NCBI GenBank assembly: GCA_945947045.1
Contig: CAMEXG010000053.1
Coordinates: 1 to 11,600, forward strand
Reading direction: 5' to 3'
Source: an uncultured Spirochaetales bacterium
GTDB taxonomy: Bacteria > Spirochaetota > Spirochaetia > Sphaerochaetales > Sphaerochaetaceae
Length of the DNA: 11,600 nucleotides
Part shown: positions 1-7,045 of the stretch, in pieces
How positions within the stretch are numbered: position 1 is the first letter of the stretch
How the letters are laid out: every line of letters starts with the position of its first letter
Program-made: the position numbers and the translations under genes
The notes under the pieces: model-generated
Database searches by the model: none
Told to the model about the DNA's origin: nothing
Seen by the model: the letters and a program-made list of their open reading frames with translations, nothing else

Positions 1-1884
1 CAGCCTATCCACCTTACAAAGCACTCTGGACAGGAGTTCGACTTGGTCCTTTCTGGAGCACTCTTGGTACAGGTGGGTTCAAACAAAGAAGTCTTACATG
101 AAGGCGATAGCATCTACTATAACTCATCTACTCCTCATGGAATGATCGCTGTAGAAGGAAAGGACTGTGTCTTCTGTGCCATGGTCATGAACGGAGAAGA
201 CAGCGAAGAGTATTCAATGAAAACCTCCATCGCTCCACTTCCTCCATCAAGAAAGCTTATCTGTGAAAAGTTTGTCGAATGTAAGGAAGATGAAAACGGT
301 GTACTACAGAGTGTTGAGTTCAAGAACACAGACTCCTTCAACTTCGGCTTCGATGTTGTCGATGCAATAGCTGAGAAATACCCTGAAAAGCTTGCAATGA
401 TCCATTTGGATAAGAATAAAGTAGAACGTAGATTTACTTTCTTGGATATAAAGAAACAGAGTGCAAGATGCGCCAACTACTTCCTCTCTCTTGGAATCAA
501 GAAGGGCGACAAAGTCATGCTTGTTCTTAAGCGTCACTATCAGTTCTGGTTTGCTATGATCGCCCTCCATAAGATCGGAGCAATAGCTATCCCTGCCACC
601 TATCAGCTAAGAGAACATGACTTTACATACAGATTCAATGCAGCTGGAGTCAGTGCCATCCTATGTACTTCTGACGGAGACTGTGCTGAAATTGTGGATA
701 AAGTTCAGAGCGAATGCCCGACTCTCAATCTCAAGGTTCTTGTCGGTGGACAGAGAGAGGGATGGAGAGACTTCGACAGTGAGTATGGTTTCTTTAAGAG
801 CTCCTTCAGACGTACTCCAGATACTCCATCAGGAGACGAGCCGGCTCTTATGTTCTTCTCTTCAGGAACAACAGGAAATCCAAAGATGGTTGAACATAAG
901 CATACATATGGTCTCGGTCACTTCCTTACAGCTAGATATTGGCATAACTGTGAGCCTGACGGTCTTCACTTCACTATCTCCGATACAGGTTGGGGCAAGT
1001 CACTTTGGGGCAAGCTTTATGGCCAATGGATGTGTGAAGGTGCAGTATTTGTATATGACTTCGAAAGATTCCAAGCAAATGATCTTCTTCCTCTCTTCGC
1101 AAAGTATCAGATCACAACATTCTGTGCTCCTCCTACAATGCTGAGAATGATGATCAAGGAAGATCTCACAAAATACGATTTCTCATCGGTAAGACATATG
1201 ACTACTGCAGGAGAGGCTTTGAACCCGGAAGTCGCGATGCAGTTTAAGAAGGCTACAGGTCTTGAGATCATGGAAGGTTTCGGTCAGACGGAAACAACTC
1301 TTACTGTCGGTAACTTCAGAGGAACAAAGGTCAAACTTGGTTCAATGGGTAAACCAAGCCCACAGTATAAAGTCAAGATTGTTGATCCGGACGGAGTTGA
1401 AGTTCCAAACGGTGAAACAGGCGAGATCGTCATCGATATCAGGGATGGTGCACCTGTCGGTCTCTTCACCGAGTATTATAGAGACAAGGAAAAGACAGAG
1501 GAAGTCATGCATGACGGCTACTATCACACAGGAGATACAGCTTGGAGAGATGAAGACGGATACTTCTTCTATGTGGGCAGAGTCGACGATATCATCAAGA
1601 GTAGTGGATACAGAATCGGACCATTTGAAGTTGAGAGCGTAATCATGGAGCTGCCATATGTCCTGGAGTGCGGTGTATCTGCTTGCCCGGATCCTGTAAG
1701 AGGACAGGTAGTAAAGGCTTCTATTGTACTTACAAAGGGAACAGAGCCCACTGAAGAGTTGAAGAAAGATATCCAGAACTATGTAAAGGCTCATACAGCT
1801 CCTTATAAGTATCCTAGGGTCGTTGTTTTCAGAGACGAGCTGCCTAAGACTATAAGTGGAAAGATCAGGAGGAATGCACTCTGA
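1..1884 (+). CDS. Cupin / AMP-forming acyl-CoA synthetase fusion protein (5' end outside window)
   Basis: The reading frame is open from base 1, so this is the last 627 residues of a longer protein; the TTG at 43 is not a real start because the cupin motif begins before it. Visible residues about 1-75 form a small cupin: H8 and E12 in HSGQEF, a conserved glycine, then GDSIYYNSSTPHGM (35-48) with H46. Residues about 110-627 are an ANL-superfamily adenylating enzyme: P-loop SSGTTGNPK (287-295), EGFGQTET (425-432), YYHTGD ending at D512, the GRVDD hinge, and PKTISGK ending in the catalytic lysine K621. Sequence style (DTGWGKSLWGK, CAPPTMLR) resembles the acetyl/medium-chain acyl-CoA synthetase group, which includes archaeal enzymes active on 2-methylbutyrate and similar acids. 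Expected reaction: carboxylate + ATP + CoA to acyl-CoA + AMP + PPi. The cupin may sense a ligand; an upstream HTH is common with this cupin type but cannot be seen here. Substrate unproven. TGATG overlap with the next gene. Confidence 0.9.
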   Translation, partial: QPIHLTKHSGQEFDLVLSGALLVQVGSNKEVLHEGDSIYYNSSTPHGMIAVEGKDCVFCAMVMNGEDSEEYSMKTSIAPLPPSRKLICEKFVECKEDENGVLQSVEFKNTDSFNFGFDVVDAIAEKYPEKLAMIHLDKNKVERRFTFLDIKKQSARCANYFLSLGIKKGDKVMLVLKRHYQFWFAMIALHKIGAIAIPATYQLREHDFTYRFNAAGVSAILCTSDGDCAEIVDKVQSECPTLNLKVLVGGQREGWRDFDSEYGFFKSSFRRTPDTPSGDEPALMFFSSGTTGNPKMVEHKHTYGLGHFLTARYWHNCEPDGLHFTISDTGWGKSLWGKLYGQWMCEGAVFVYDFERFQANDLLPLFAKYQITTFCAPPTMLRMMIKEDLTKYDFSSVRHMTTAGEALNPEVAMQFKKATGLEIMEGFGQTETTLTVGNFRGTKVKLGSMGKPSPQYKVKIVDPDGVEVPNGETGEIVIDIRDGAPVGLFTEYYRDKEKTEEVMHDGYYHTGDTAWRDEDGYFFYVGRVDDIIKSSGYRIGPFEVESVIMELPYVLECGVSACPDPVRGQVVKASIVLTKGTEPTEELKKDIQNYVKAHTAPYKYPRVVVFRDELPKTISGKIRRNAL

Positions 1885-2675
1885 TGAAGGTATCGTCCAT
1901 TCAAATGAATATGGCTTTCTCTGATCCTGATGAAAACTACAGGAGGGCGGAGGAGCTGATACGAAAGACTGTGGAAGAAAACAGACCAGATACCGTTGTC
2001 TTGCCTGAGACTTGGAATCTAGGATTCTTTCCAAGGGAAAACTTATATTCTTTATCAGATAAAGAGGGGGAGAGGACTAAGACTCTTCTCTCCCGTTTGT
2101 CCAAGGAGCTAAATGTAAATATCGTAGGAGGCTCTGTAGTAAGAAGTGATAAGACGGAAGTGAGAAACACTTCTTATGTCTACTCCCGCACTGGCGAACT
2201 ACTCGCTTCCTATGATAAGACGCATCTATTCTCTCCAATGGACGAAGATAAGTTCTTTTCAAAGGGGGACCATATATCCCTATTCACTCTCGACGGAGTC
2301 AAGTGCGGCGTAATAATCTGCTATGACATCAGATTCCCGGAGCTAGTAAGAACTATGGCCTTAAAAGGAATGGATGTATTATTTGTAGTCTCCCAGTGGC
2401 CTAAGGTGAGAGTACCACACTTAATGGCCCTTACCAGGGCTAGAGCCATAGAGAACCAGATGTATCTCGTCCTTTCCAACTCATGTGGAAAGGCAGGAGA
2501 GACACAGTATGGAGGCTCTTCTCTTATTCTCTCTCCTTGGGGAGAAGTATTGGCGTCAACCCAGGATGAAGAAGAAAATATTATTACAGCAAATCTAGAT
2601 ATGGGCGTAATTTCTGACATAAGAAATTCAATAAATGTATTCTCAGACAGGCGTCAAGAGATATACAATCTTTAG
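1884..2675 (+). CDS. Nitrilase-superfamily carbon-nitrogen hydrolase, omega-amidase-like
   Basis: A 263-residue cytoplasmic hydrolase of usual length for the family. The Glu-Lys-Cys triad is visible: E42 in VVLPETWNLGFF, K112 in YDKTHLF, and the nucleophile C146 in GVIICYDIRFPE. The stretch after the nucleophile (SQWPKVRVPHLMALTRARAIENQMY) follows the Nit2/YafV/MtnU branch, whose characterised members are omega-amidases that hydrolyse 2-oxoglutaramate or 2-oxosuccinamate to the dicarboxylic 2-oxoacid plus ammonia. An aminotransferase lies immediately downstream, which fits the known pairing of omega-amidases with glutamine-dependent transaminases, although aminotransferases of the ilvE type normally use glutamate. 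Start ATG 1884 overlaps the previous stop by one base (TGATG), with AGGAGG at 1867-1872. The superfamily is certain; the exact amide substrate is inferred. Confidence 0.88.
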   Translation: MKVSSIQMNMAFSDPDENYRRAEELIRKTVEENRPDTVVLPETWNLGFFPRENLYSLSDKEGERTKTLLSRLSKELNVNIVGGSVVRSDKTEVRNTSYVYSRTGELLASYDKTHLFSPMDEDKFFSKGDHISLFTLDGVKCGVIICYDIRFPELVRTMALKGMDVLFVVSQWPKVRVPHLMALTRARAIENQMYLVLSNSCGKAGETQYGGSSLILSPWGEVLASTQDEEENIITANLDMGVISDIRNSINVFSDRRQEIYNL

Positions 2676-2702
2676 AAAATAGTGCGTTAAGGAGAAAAAG
2701 AT

Positions 2703-3797
2703 ATGGATTACAATTTCCCAGTAGTGAGAACGACTCATCCAAAGGCAAGACCTGAAGATGAAACAAAACTTGGATTTGCCAAGTACTTCACCGACCATAT
2801 GTTTGCAATGGATTGGGATGAAGGCCTGGGCTGGCATGACGGAAGAGTGGTACCGCATGAACCACTATTAATTGAACCAGCTTCTTGTGTCCTCCATTAC
2901 GCCCAGATGATGTTCGAAGGTATGAAGGCATATCGCACACAAGATGGCGAGATTCAGATTTTCAGACCTGACATGAACGTCAAGAGAATGGCACGCACAT
3001 GTGAAAGAATGTGTATCCCTGAGCTACCTGAAGACTTGTTGGTTGCAGCTGTAAGAGCTGTCATCAAAGAAGACATAGATTGGGTTCCAAAGGCTCCTGG
3101 AACAGCTCTTTACATCAGACCATTTATTTTTGGTGATGAAGTATCTTTCTCTGTGCTTCCTGCAAAGCACTATAGATTCCTTATTATCCTCAGCCCTACA
3201 GGAAGCTACTATGCAGCAAATGATAAGGGACTCCATCCAACAAGAATCTATGTACAGGACAAGTATATCCGTGCAGCAAAGGGTGGTACAGGATATGCAA
3301 AGGTTGGTGGAAACTATGGCGGCGGAATGAGAGCAAGCCAGGATGCCATCAAATACAACTGTAAGGATGTATTGTGGCTTGATGCCCAGGAGCATAAATA
3401 TGTTGAAGAAATCGGAACATCCAACGCTTTCTTCAAGATTGACGGTGAAGTAATCACAGCTCCACTTGACAGCGGCACAATCCTTCCTGGTATCACACGT
3501 GACTCTGTAATCCAGCTTTTGAAGAAATGGGGCGTACCTGTCAGCGAGAGAAAGCTCAGCATCGACGAAATTGAAGAGGCAAGTAAGAATGGAAAACTTG
3601 AAGAAATCTTCGCTTCCGGTACGGCAGCTGTAATTTCTCCTATCGGAACACTCTGTGTCCAGGGTGAGGACTACACAGTAGGTGACGGAAACGTAGGACC
3701 ACTGGCTCAGAAGCTCTACGACAATATCTACGGCATGCAGACAGGTAAAGTCGAAGACTACATGGGTTGGGTATACCCACTGGGCCTCAAGGCATGA
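2703..3797 (+). CDS. ilvE: Branched-chain amino acid aminotransferase (PLP fold type IV)
   Basis: 364 residues, the length of the longer (BCAT beta / eukaryote-like) group rather than the roughly 300-residue E. coli IlvE group. The PLP lysine is K200 in GGTGYAKVGGNYGGG. Other family blocks are MMFEGMKAYR (69-78), ALYIRPFIFGDE (135-146), YVEEIGTSNAFF (233-244), GTILPGITRDSV (258-269) and EIFASGTAAVISPIG (301-315). It reversibly converts Val, Leu and Ile plus 2-oxoglutarate to the branched 2-oxoacids plus glutamate. These 2-oxoacids are the substrates or products of the downstream Vor complex, so the context supports the assignment. Clear Shine-Dalgarno AAGGAG at 2689-2694, 8 bases before ATG. 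The stop overlaps the start of the next gene as ATGA. Confidence 0.95.
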   Translation: MDYNFPVVRTTHPKARPEDETKLGFAKYFTDHMFAMDWDEGLGWHDGRVVPHEPLLIEPASCVLHYAQMMFEGMKAYRTQDGEIQIFRPDMNVKRMARTCERMCIPELPEDLLVAAVRAVIKEDIDWVPKAPGTALYIRPFIFGDEVSFSVLPAKHYRFLIILSPTGSYYAANDKGLHPTRIYVQDKYIRAAKGGTGYAKVGGNYGGGMRASQDAIKYNCKDVLWLDAQEHKYVEEIGTSNAFFKIDGEVITAPLDSGTILPGITRDSVIQLLKKWGVPVSERKLSIDEIEEASKNGKLEEIFASGTAAVISPIGTLCVQGEDYTVGDGNVGPLAQKLYDNIYGMQTGKVEDYMGWVYPLGLKA

Positions 3798-4435
3798 AGA
3801 GATTGACCCTCTTTTTGGGCCACTATGGTTCTGGCAAGACCAACTTGGCTGTCAACTGGGCAATGAATATGGCTAAAAGTGGTAAGAGCGTCGAAATAGC
3901 CGACCTTGATATCGTCAATCCATATTTCAGGACAAAAGACAGCCAGAAAGAGTTGGAAGCGGCGGGAGTGAAGGTAATTGCTCTTCCTTTCGCCAACTCC
4001 AGCGTTGATCTCCCTTCCATCCCCAGCGAGGCATATGCTCTTGTTGAAGACAAGTCCAGATACGGTGTATTGGATATAGGAGGCGATGAAAGAGGAGCAT
4101 ATGCACTGGGGCGTTTTTCTCCATACATTAGGGAGGAAGACAACTATGATATGTTCTATGTGGTTAATTTCCATCGTCCCCTTACAAGAAATGCTGAAGA
4201 CGCATACTATTGTATGAAAGAGATCGAAGTTGCCTCAGGTCTGGTATTTACTGGAATAGTGAACAATTCGAACTTAGGTGCAGAAACTACAGTGGAAACT
4301 ATAACTGAAACATATGGTGAGGCTGATAAGCTTTCTAAGCTCAGTGGAATCCCTATTGTAGCAGTTACTGCTGAGAAGAGTATCGCCACTTCTGATATGG
4401 TTCCCTTGAATCTCCAGAAGAGGATTTTTGACTAA
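3794..4435 (+). CDS. MinD/ParA-like P-loop ATPase linked to a 2-oxoacid oxidoreductase operon
   Basis: I chose ATG 3794 (213 residues) because it forms an ATGA overlap with the aminotransferase stop; a TTG at 3767 in the same frame lies deep inside the upstream gene. Visible motifs are a Walker A GHYGSGKT (9-16), a switch-like IADLDIVNPYFRTKD that follows the MinD/ParA layout, and a Walker B-like VLDIGGDE. The first glycine of the P-loop is not preceded by the signature KGG of true ParA/MinD proteins. There is no CxxC pair of the Mrp/NBP35 type, no membrane-targeting amphipathic tail and no DNA-binding domain, so chromosome partition or division-site functions are unlikely. Position directly before the iron-sulfur subunit suggests a role in assembly, activation or control of the oxidoreductase, but nothing in the sequence proves it. 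The Shine-Dalgarno is weak (AAGG 3789-3792), so translation probably couples to the upstream gene. Confidence 0.85.
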   Translation: MKRLTLFLGHYGSGKTNLAVNWAMNMAKSGKSVEIADLDIVNPYFRTKDSQKELEAAGVKVIALPFANSSVDLPSIPSEAYALVEDKSRYGVLDIGGDERGAYALGRFSPYIREEDNYDMFYVVNFHRPLTRNAEDAYYCMKEIEVASGLVFTGIVNNSNLGAETTVETITETYGEADKLSKLSGIPIVAVTAEKSIATSDMVPLNLQKRIFD

Positions 4436-4444
4436 GAGGAAAAA

Positions 4445-4651
4445 ATGGCTAAAGTTACATTTAATGAAGACATCTGCAAGGGTTGCGGCCTCTGTGTAGA
4501 CGCTTGTCCAAAGCACATTTTGGCGCTTGCAAAAGACAAGATCAACAAGAAAGGACACAATCCTGCGGTTATGACAGACCAGGAAAAGTGCATTGGCTGT
4601 GCATTCTGCGCAACTATGTGCCCAGACTGTGTCATCAAGGTGGAGAAGTAA
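4445..4651 (+). CDS. 2-oxoacid:ferredoxin oxidoreductase, delta (2x[4Fe-4S] ferredoxin) subunit
   Basis: 68 residues with two complete [4Fe-4S] motifs: C11-x2-C14-x2-C17-x3-C21-P and C49-x2-C52-x2-C55-x3-C59-P. An extra C62 follows the second motif. This is the separate small ferredoxin-like subunit of four-subunit 2-oxoacid oxidoreductases; it carries electrons from the cluster in the beta subunit to free ferredoxin (or back when the enzyme runs reductively). It is the first of four contiguous subunit genes. GAGGA at 4436-4440 sits 4-5 bases before ATG, immediately after the stop of the ATPase gene. Called VorD or VorC depending on the naming scheme, so no symbol is given. Confidence 0.92.
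   Translation: MAKVTFNEDICKGCGLCVDACPKHILALAKDKINKKGHNPAVMTDQEKCIGCAFCATMCPDCVIKVEK
4639..4645 (+). promoter_or_regulatory. Ribosome binding site fixing the vorB start
   Basis: GGTGGAG, 7 bases upstream of ATG 4653 and inside the last codons of the ferredoxin gene. It supports ATG 4653 over in-frame codons further upstream (from 4593), which would overlap the ferredoxin gene and add residues foreign to the family. Confidence 0.6.
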
Positions 4652-4652
4652 A

Positions 4653-5717
4653 ATGGCAGAAAAGGTATTGATGAAAGGTAACGAGGCAATCGCCGAATCC
4701 GCCATCAGGTCAGGATGCCTCCATTATTTCGGTTATCCTATTACACCGCAGACTGAAGTCGCTGCGTATATGGCTAAGAGAATGCCGAAGATCGGTGGAG
4801 TATTTTTACAGGCAGAAAGTGAAATCAGCGCCATCAACATGGTTTATGGAGTAGCTGCAACAGGTAAGAGAGTTATGACAAGCTCTTCTTCTCCTGGAAT
4901 CTCCCTTAAGCAGGAAGGAATCAGCTACATTGCAGGTTCAGACCTCCCGGCAGTCATCGTCAACGTACAGCGTGGAGGCCCGGGACTTGGAGGAATTCAG
5001 CCAAGCCAGTCCGATTACTTCCAGGCAACTAAGGGTGGCGGACATGGGGATTATCATCTTATTGTCCTCACTCCTTCCAGTGTTCAGGAAATGGCAGACC
5101 TTACTTCTCTTGCTTTTGACCTGGCTGATAAGTATAGAATGCCTGCAATGCTTCTTGCTGACGGTACTATGGGACAGATGATGGAACCTGTTGTTCTTCC
5201 TGAACCAAAAACTTGCACTGTAGATAAGCCTTGGGCTCTTACAGGAACAGAGTGCAAGAGAGAGCACAACATCGTCAACTCACTCTATCTCTCTCCTGAA
5301 GTCTTGGAACGCACAAATATAGAGCGATTTGAAAGATATAAAGAAGTTGAGAAAAACGAGACAAGATGGGAAGAGTATATGATGGAGGATGCAGAATACT
5401 GCATCGTTGCCTTTGGTATTGCCGCCCGTGTTGCCAAGAATGCTATTAAAGTCTTGAGAGAGAAGGGCATAAAGACAGGTCTTATCAGACCTATCACAGT
5501 ATGGCCATTCCCATCAGAACCTATCAGAAAGGCTGCTGACAAAGTAAAAGGCTTTATCAGTGTGGAGTTAAGTATGGGGCAGATGATTGAAGACGTTAAA
5601 CTTGCTGAAGAATGTAAAAAGCCTGTTTCTCTTTGTTCTCGCAGCGGCGGTATGATCCCTGATGTCGAGAGAATCGTCAAGAGCGTTGAAGAAATGGCTA
5701 ATGGGGAGGCAAAATAA
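4653..5717 (+). CDS. vorB: 2-oxoisovalerate (3-methyl-2-oxobutanoate):ferredoxin oxidoreductase, alpha subunit VorB
   Basis: 354 residues from ATG 4653. Family blocks seen: KVLMKGNEAIAESAIRSG (4-21), FGYPITPQTEV (25-35), LQAESEISAINMVYG, MTSSSSPGISLKQEG, RGGPGLGGIQPSQSDYFQA and GDYHLIVLTPSSVQEM. These are the pyrimidine-binding and transketolase-C-like domains of the PFOR alpha family, and the wording matches the VorB-type group better than KorA or PorA as I remember them. With the beta subunit it forms the TPP active site that converts 2-oxoisovalerate and related branched 2-oxoacids plus CoA to acyl-CoA, CO2 and reduced ferredoxin, reversibly. An upstream branched-chain aminotransferase supports branched-chain substrates over 2-oxoglutarate. 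Substrate range is still inferred; indolepyruvate or phenylpyruvate use is possible. The TAATG stop overlaps the next start. Confidence 0.92.
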   Translation: MAEKVLMKGNEAIAESAIRSGCLHYFGYPITPQTEVAAYMAKRMPKIGGVFLQAESEISAINMVYGVAATGKRVMTSSSSPGISLKQEGISYIAGSDLPAVIVNVQRGGPGLGGIQPSQSDYFQATKGGGHGDYHLIVLTPSSVQEMADLTSLAFDLADKYRMPAMLLADGTMGQMMEPVVLPEPKTCTVDKPWALTGTECKREHNIVNSLYLSPEVLERTNIERFERYKEVEKNETRWEEYMMEDAEYCIVAFGIAARVAKNAIKVLREKGIKTGLIRPITVWPFPSEPIRKAADKVKGFISVELSMGQMIEDVKLAEECKKPVSLCSRSGGMIPDVERIVKSVEEMANGEAK

Positions 5718-6469
5718 TGGCAGTTGTATTTGAAAAACCAAAAAGCCTTACATCTAAAGAGTTCCATTATTGCCCGGGCTGCCCACATGGAATTATTCAT
5801 CGCTTGGTTGCAGAGGCAATAGACAATCTTGGAATCGAAGGAAAGGCCATCGGTGTCGCTCCAGTCGGATGCGCTGTTATGGCATATGACTATTTTACTT
5901 GCGATATGATTGAGGCGGCTCATGGCCGTGCTCCAGCTGTTGCAACAGGAATAAAGCGCTCTCTCCCAGACAACATCGTCTTTACTTATCAGGGAGACGG
6001 AGACTTGGCATCCATCGGTATGGCTGAAACAGTTCATGCTGCAACAAGAAACGAGAATATCACAATTATTTTCGTCAACAACGCAATCTATGGTATGACA
6101 GGTGGCCAGATGGCTCCTACATCACTTCCAGGACAGGTGACTCAGACTTCTCCTTATGGAAGAGACGTAAAGACAGCTGGTTATCCTATTAAGGTTGCTG
6201 AGCTTCTTTCTTCACTTGATGCTCCTTATTACATCGAGAGAGTTGCTGTAAACAACGTTAAGAACGTAAAACACGCTGGAAAGGCAATCGAGAAGGCATT
6301 CAGAAACCAGATGGAAGGAAAGGGGTTCTCACTTATTGAAGTAATCTCAGCTTGTCCTACAAACTGGGGACTCACTCCTCAGAAGGCTCTTCAGTGGGTG
6401 GATGAGAAGATGATCCCTTACTATCCTCTTGGAGTCTACAGAGACAAAGATAAGGAGGCTTCAGTATGA
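5717..6469 (+). CDS. vorA: 2-oxoisovalerate:ferredoxin oxidoreductase, beta (TPP-binding) subunit
   Basis: 250 residues. The thiamine diphosphate motif is clear: GDGD at 93-96 and NN at 121-122 (VNNAIYGMTGGQMAPTS follows). Cysteines C19 and C22 (YCPGC), C51 (PVGCAV) and C213 (SACPTNWG) match the spacing of the four ligands of the proximal [4Fe-4S] cluster in 2-oxoacid oxidoreductase beta subunits. It pairs with the alpha subunit to bind TPP and decarboxylate the 2-oxoacid, passing electrons to the delta ferredoxin subunit. ATG 5717 overlaps the vorB stop by one base, with a strong GGGGAGG at 5703-5709. Naming differs among databases (VorA in the methanogen scheme, VorB in others), so read the symbol as 'TPP subunit of Vor'. 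Confidence 0.92.
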   Translation: MAVVFEKPKSLTSKEFHYCPGCPHGIIHRLVAEAIDNLGIEGKAIGVAPVGCAVMAYDYFTCDMIEAAHGRAPAVATGIKRSLPDNIVFTYQGDGDLASIGMAETVHAATRNENITIIFVNNAIYGMTGGQMAPTSLPGQVTQTSPYGRDVKTAGYPIKVAELLSSLDAPYYIERVAVNNVKNVKHAGKAIEKAFRNQMEGKGFSLIEVISACPTNWGLTPQKALQWVDEKMIPYYPLGVYRDKDKEASV

Positions 6470-6993
6470 CAAGTCAGATTCTTATTGCAGGTTTCGGTGG
6501 ACAGGGTATTCTCTTTTCTGGAAAACTTCTTGCTTATAAGGCTCTATCGGAAGGAAAGGAACTTTCTTGGCTTCCTTCCTATGGCCCTGAGATGAGAGGC
6601 GGTACAGCTTCCTGCTCTGTGACTATCAGTGACGAAAGCGTAGGCTCTCCTATCATCGACAATCCTGATGTTCTTATTGTCATGAACCTTCCTTCTCTCG
6701 ATAAATATGAAAAGACAGTCAAGAAGGGTGGAGTGATCTTCGTTGATTCAACTCTCATTGCGAGAAAGGTAGAGAGAGAAGATGTAAAAGCATTCTATAT
6801 TCCTGCTACAAAGATGGCACAGGATATGGGGACACCAAACTTGGCTAACATCGTATTGCTGGGTAAGGTTCTCAAAGAGTGTCCGGAAATTGGAATGAAC
6901 GGCATGGAAGAAGCTTTAAAAAAGGTTGTAAGTAAGCATCCTGAGATGTATGAAAGAAACCTTAAGGCTGTAGAAGCTGGATATAACTACTAA
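6466..6993 (+). CDS. 2-oxoisovalerate:ferredoxin oxidoreductase, gamma subunit
   Basis: 175 residues, typical of the discrete gamma (POR/KOR gamma) domain. The N-terminal ILIAGFGGQGILFSGKLLA and the block SYGPEMRGGTASCSV are hallmarks of the family; the rest (PDVLIVMNLPSL, GGVIFVDSTLI, LGKVLKECPEI) continues the fold. In related enzymes this domain contributes to CoA binding and closes the active site. It starts at ATG 6466 with an ATGA overlap with the TPP subunit and an ideal AAGGAGG at 6452-6458, so all four subunits should be made in balanced amounts from one transcript. It is the last gene of the plus-strand operon; a hairpin follows within 5 bases of the stop. I could not separate Vor from Kor or Ior on this subunit alone. 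Confidence 0.92.
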   Translation: MTSQILIAGFGGQGILFSGKLLAYKALSEGKELSWLPSYGPEMRGGTASCSVTISDESVGSPIIDNPDVLIVMNLPSLDKYEKTVKKGGVIFVDSTLIARKVEREDVKAFYIPATKMAQDMGTPNLANIVLLGKVLKECPEIGMNGMEEALKKVVSKHPEMYERNLKAVEAGYNY

Positions 6994-6997
6994 GAAG

Positions 6998-7016
6998 CGG
7001 GGCTGTAAAAGCCCCG
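6998..7016 (+). terminator. Hairpin at the end of the vor operon (probable terminator)
   Basis: CGGGGCT at 6998-7004 pairs perfectly with AGCCCCG at 7010-7016 around the five-base loop GTAAA, starting 5 bases after the last stop codon. The downstream side (TATCTTC) is only partly T-rich, so it is not a textbook rho-independent terminator. The minus-strand side reads GCTTCTT after the stem, so weak bidirectional use for the convergent kinase operon is possible. A second, weak A/T hairpin (AAAAC 7025-7029 with GTTTT 7036-7040) follows. Confidence 0.65.
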
Positions 7017-7045
7017 TATCTTCAAAAACTAATTCGTTTTACTTT

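Noticed and set aside
1342..2034. Minus-strand open frame of 230 codons
   Set aside because: It lies antisense to the highly conserved end of the acyl-CoA synthetase and the start of the amidase, both supported by catalytic motifs. Its own translation is Ser/Cys-rich with no recognisable domain.
3767..3796. TTG start giving the P-loop ATPase nine extra residues
   Set aside because: It lies within the aminotransferase's conserved C-terminus and has no ribosome binding site; ATG 3794 gives the ATGA overlap seen elsewhere in this operon.
3794..4435. Assignment of the P-loop protein as ParA/MinD partition or division protein
   Set aside because: No ParB partner, no centromere-like repeats, no KGG P-loop signature and a metabolic operon context.
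5285..6037. Minus-strand open frame of 250 codons
   Set aside because: It is antisense to vorB and the TPP subunit, whose motifs and start/stop overlaps are clear. The translation shows no domain and has no good ribosome binding site in context.
4445..6993. 2-oxoglutarate (Kor) or pyruvate (Por) oxidoreductase instead of Vor
   Set aside because: Alpha-subunit wording and the neighbouring branched-chain aminotransferase favour Vor. I keep substrate identity open, because the subunit folds are shared.
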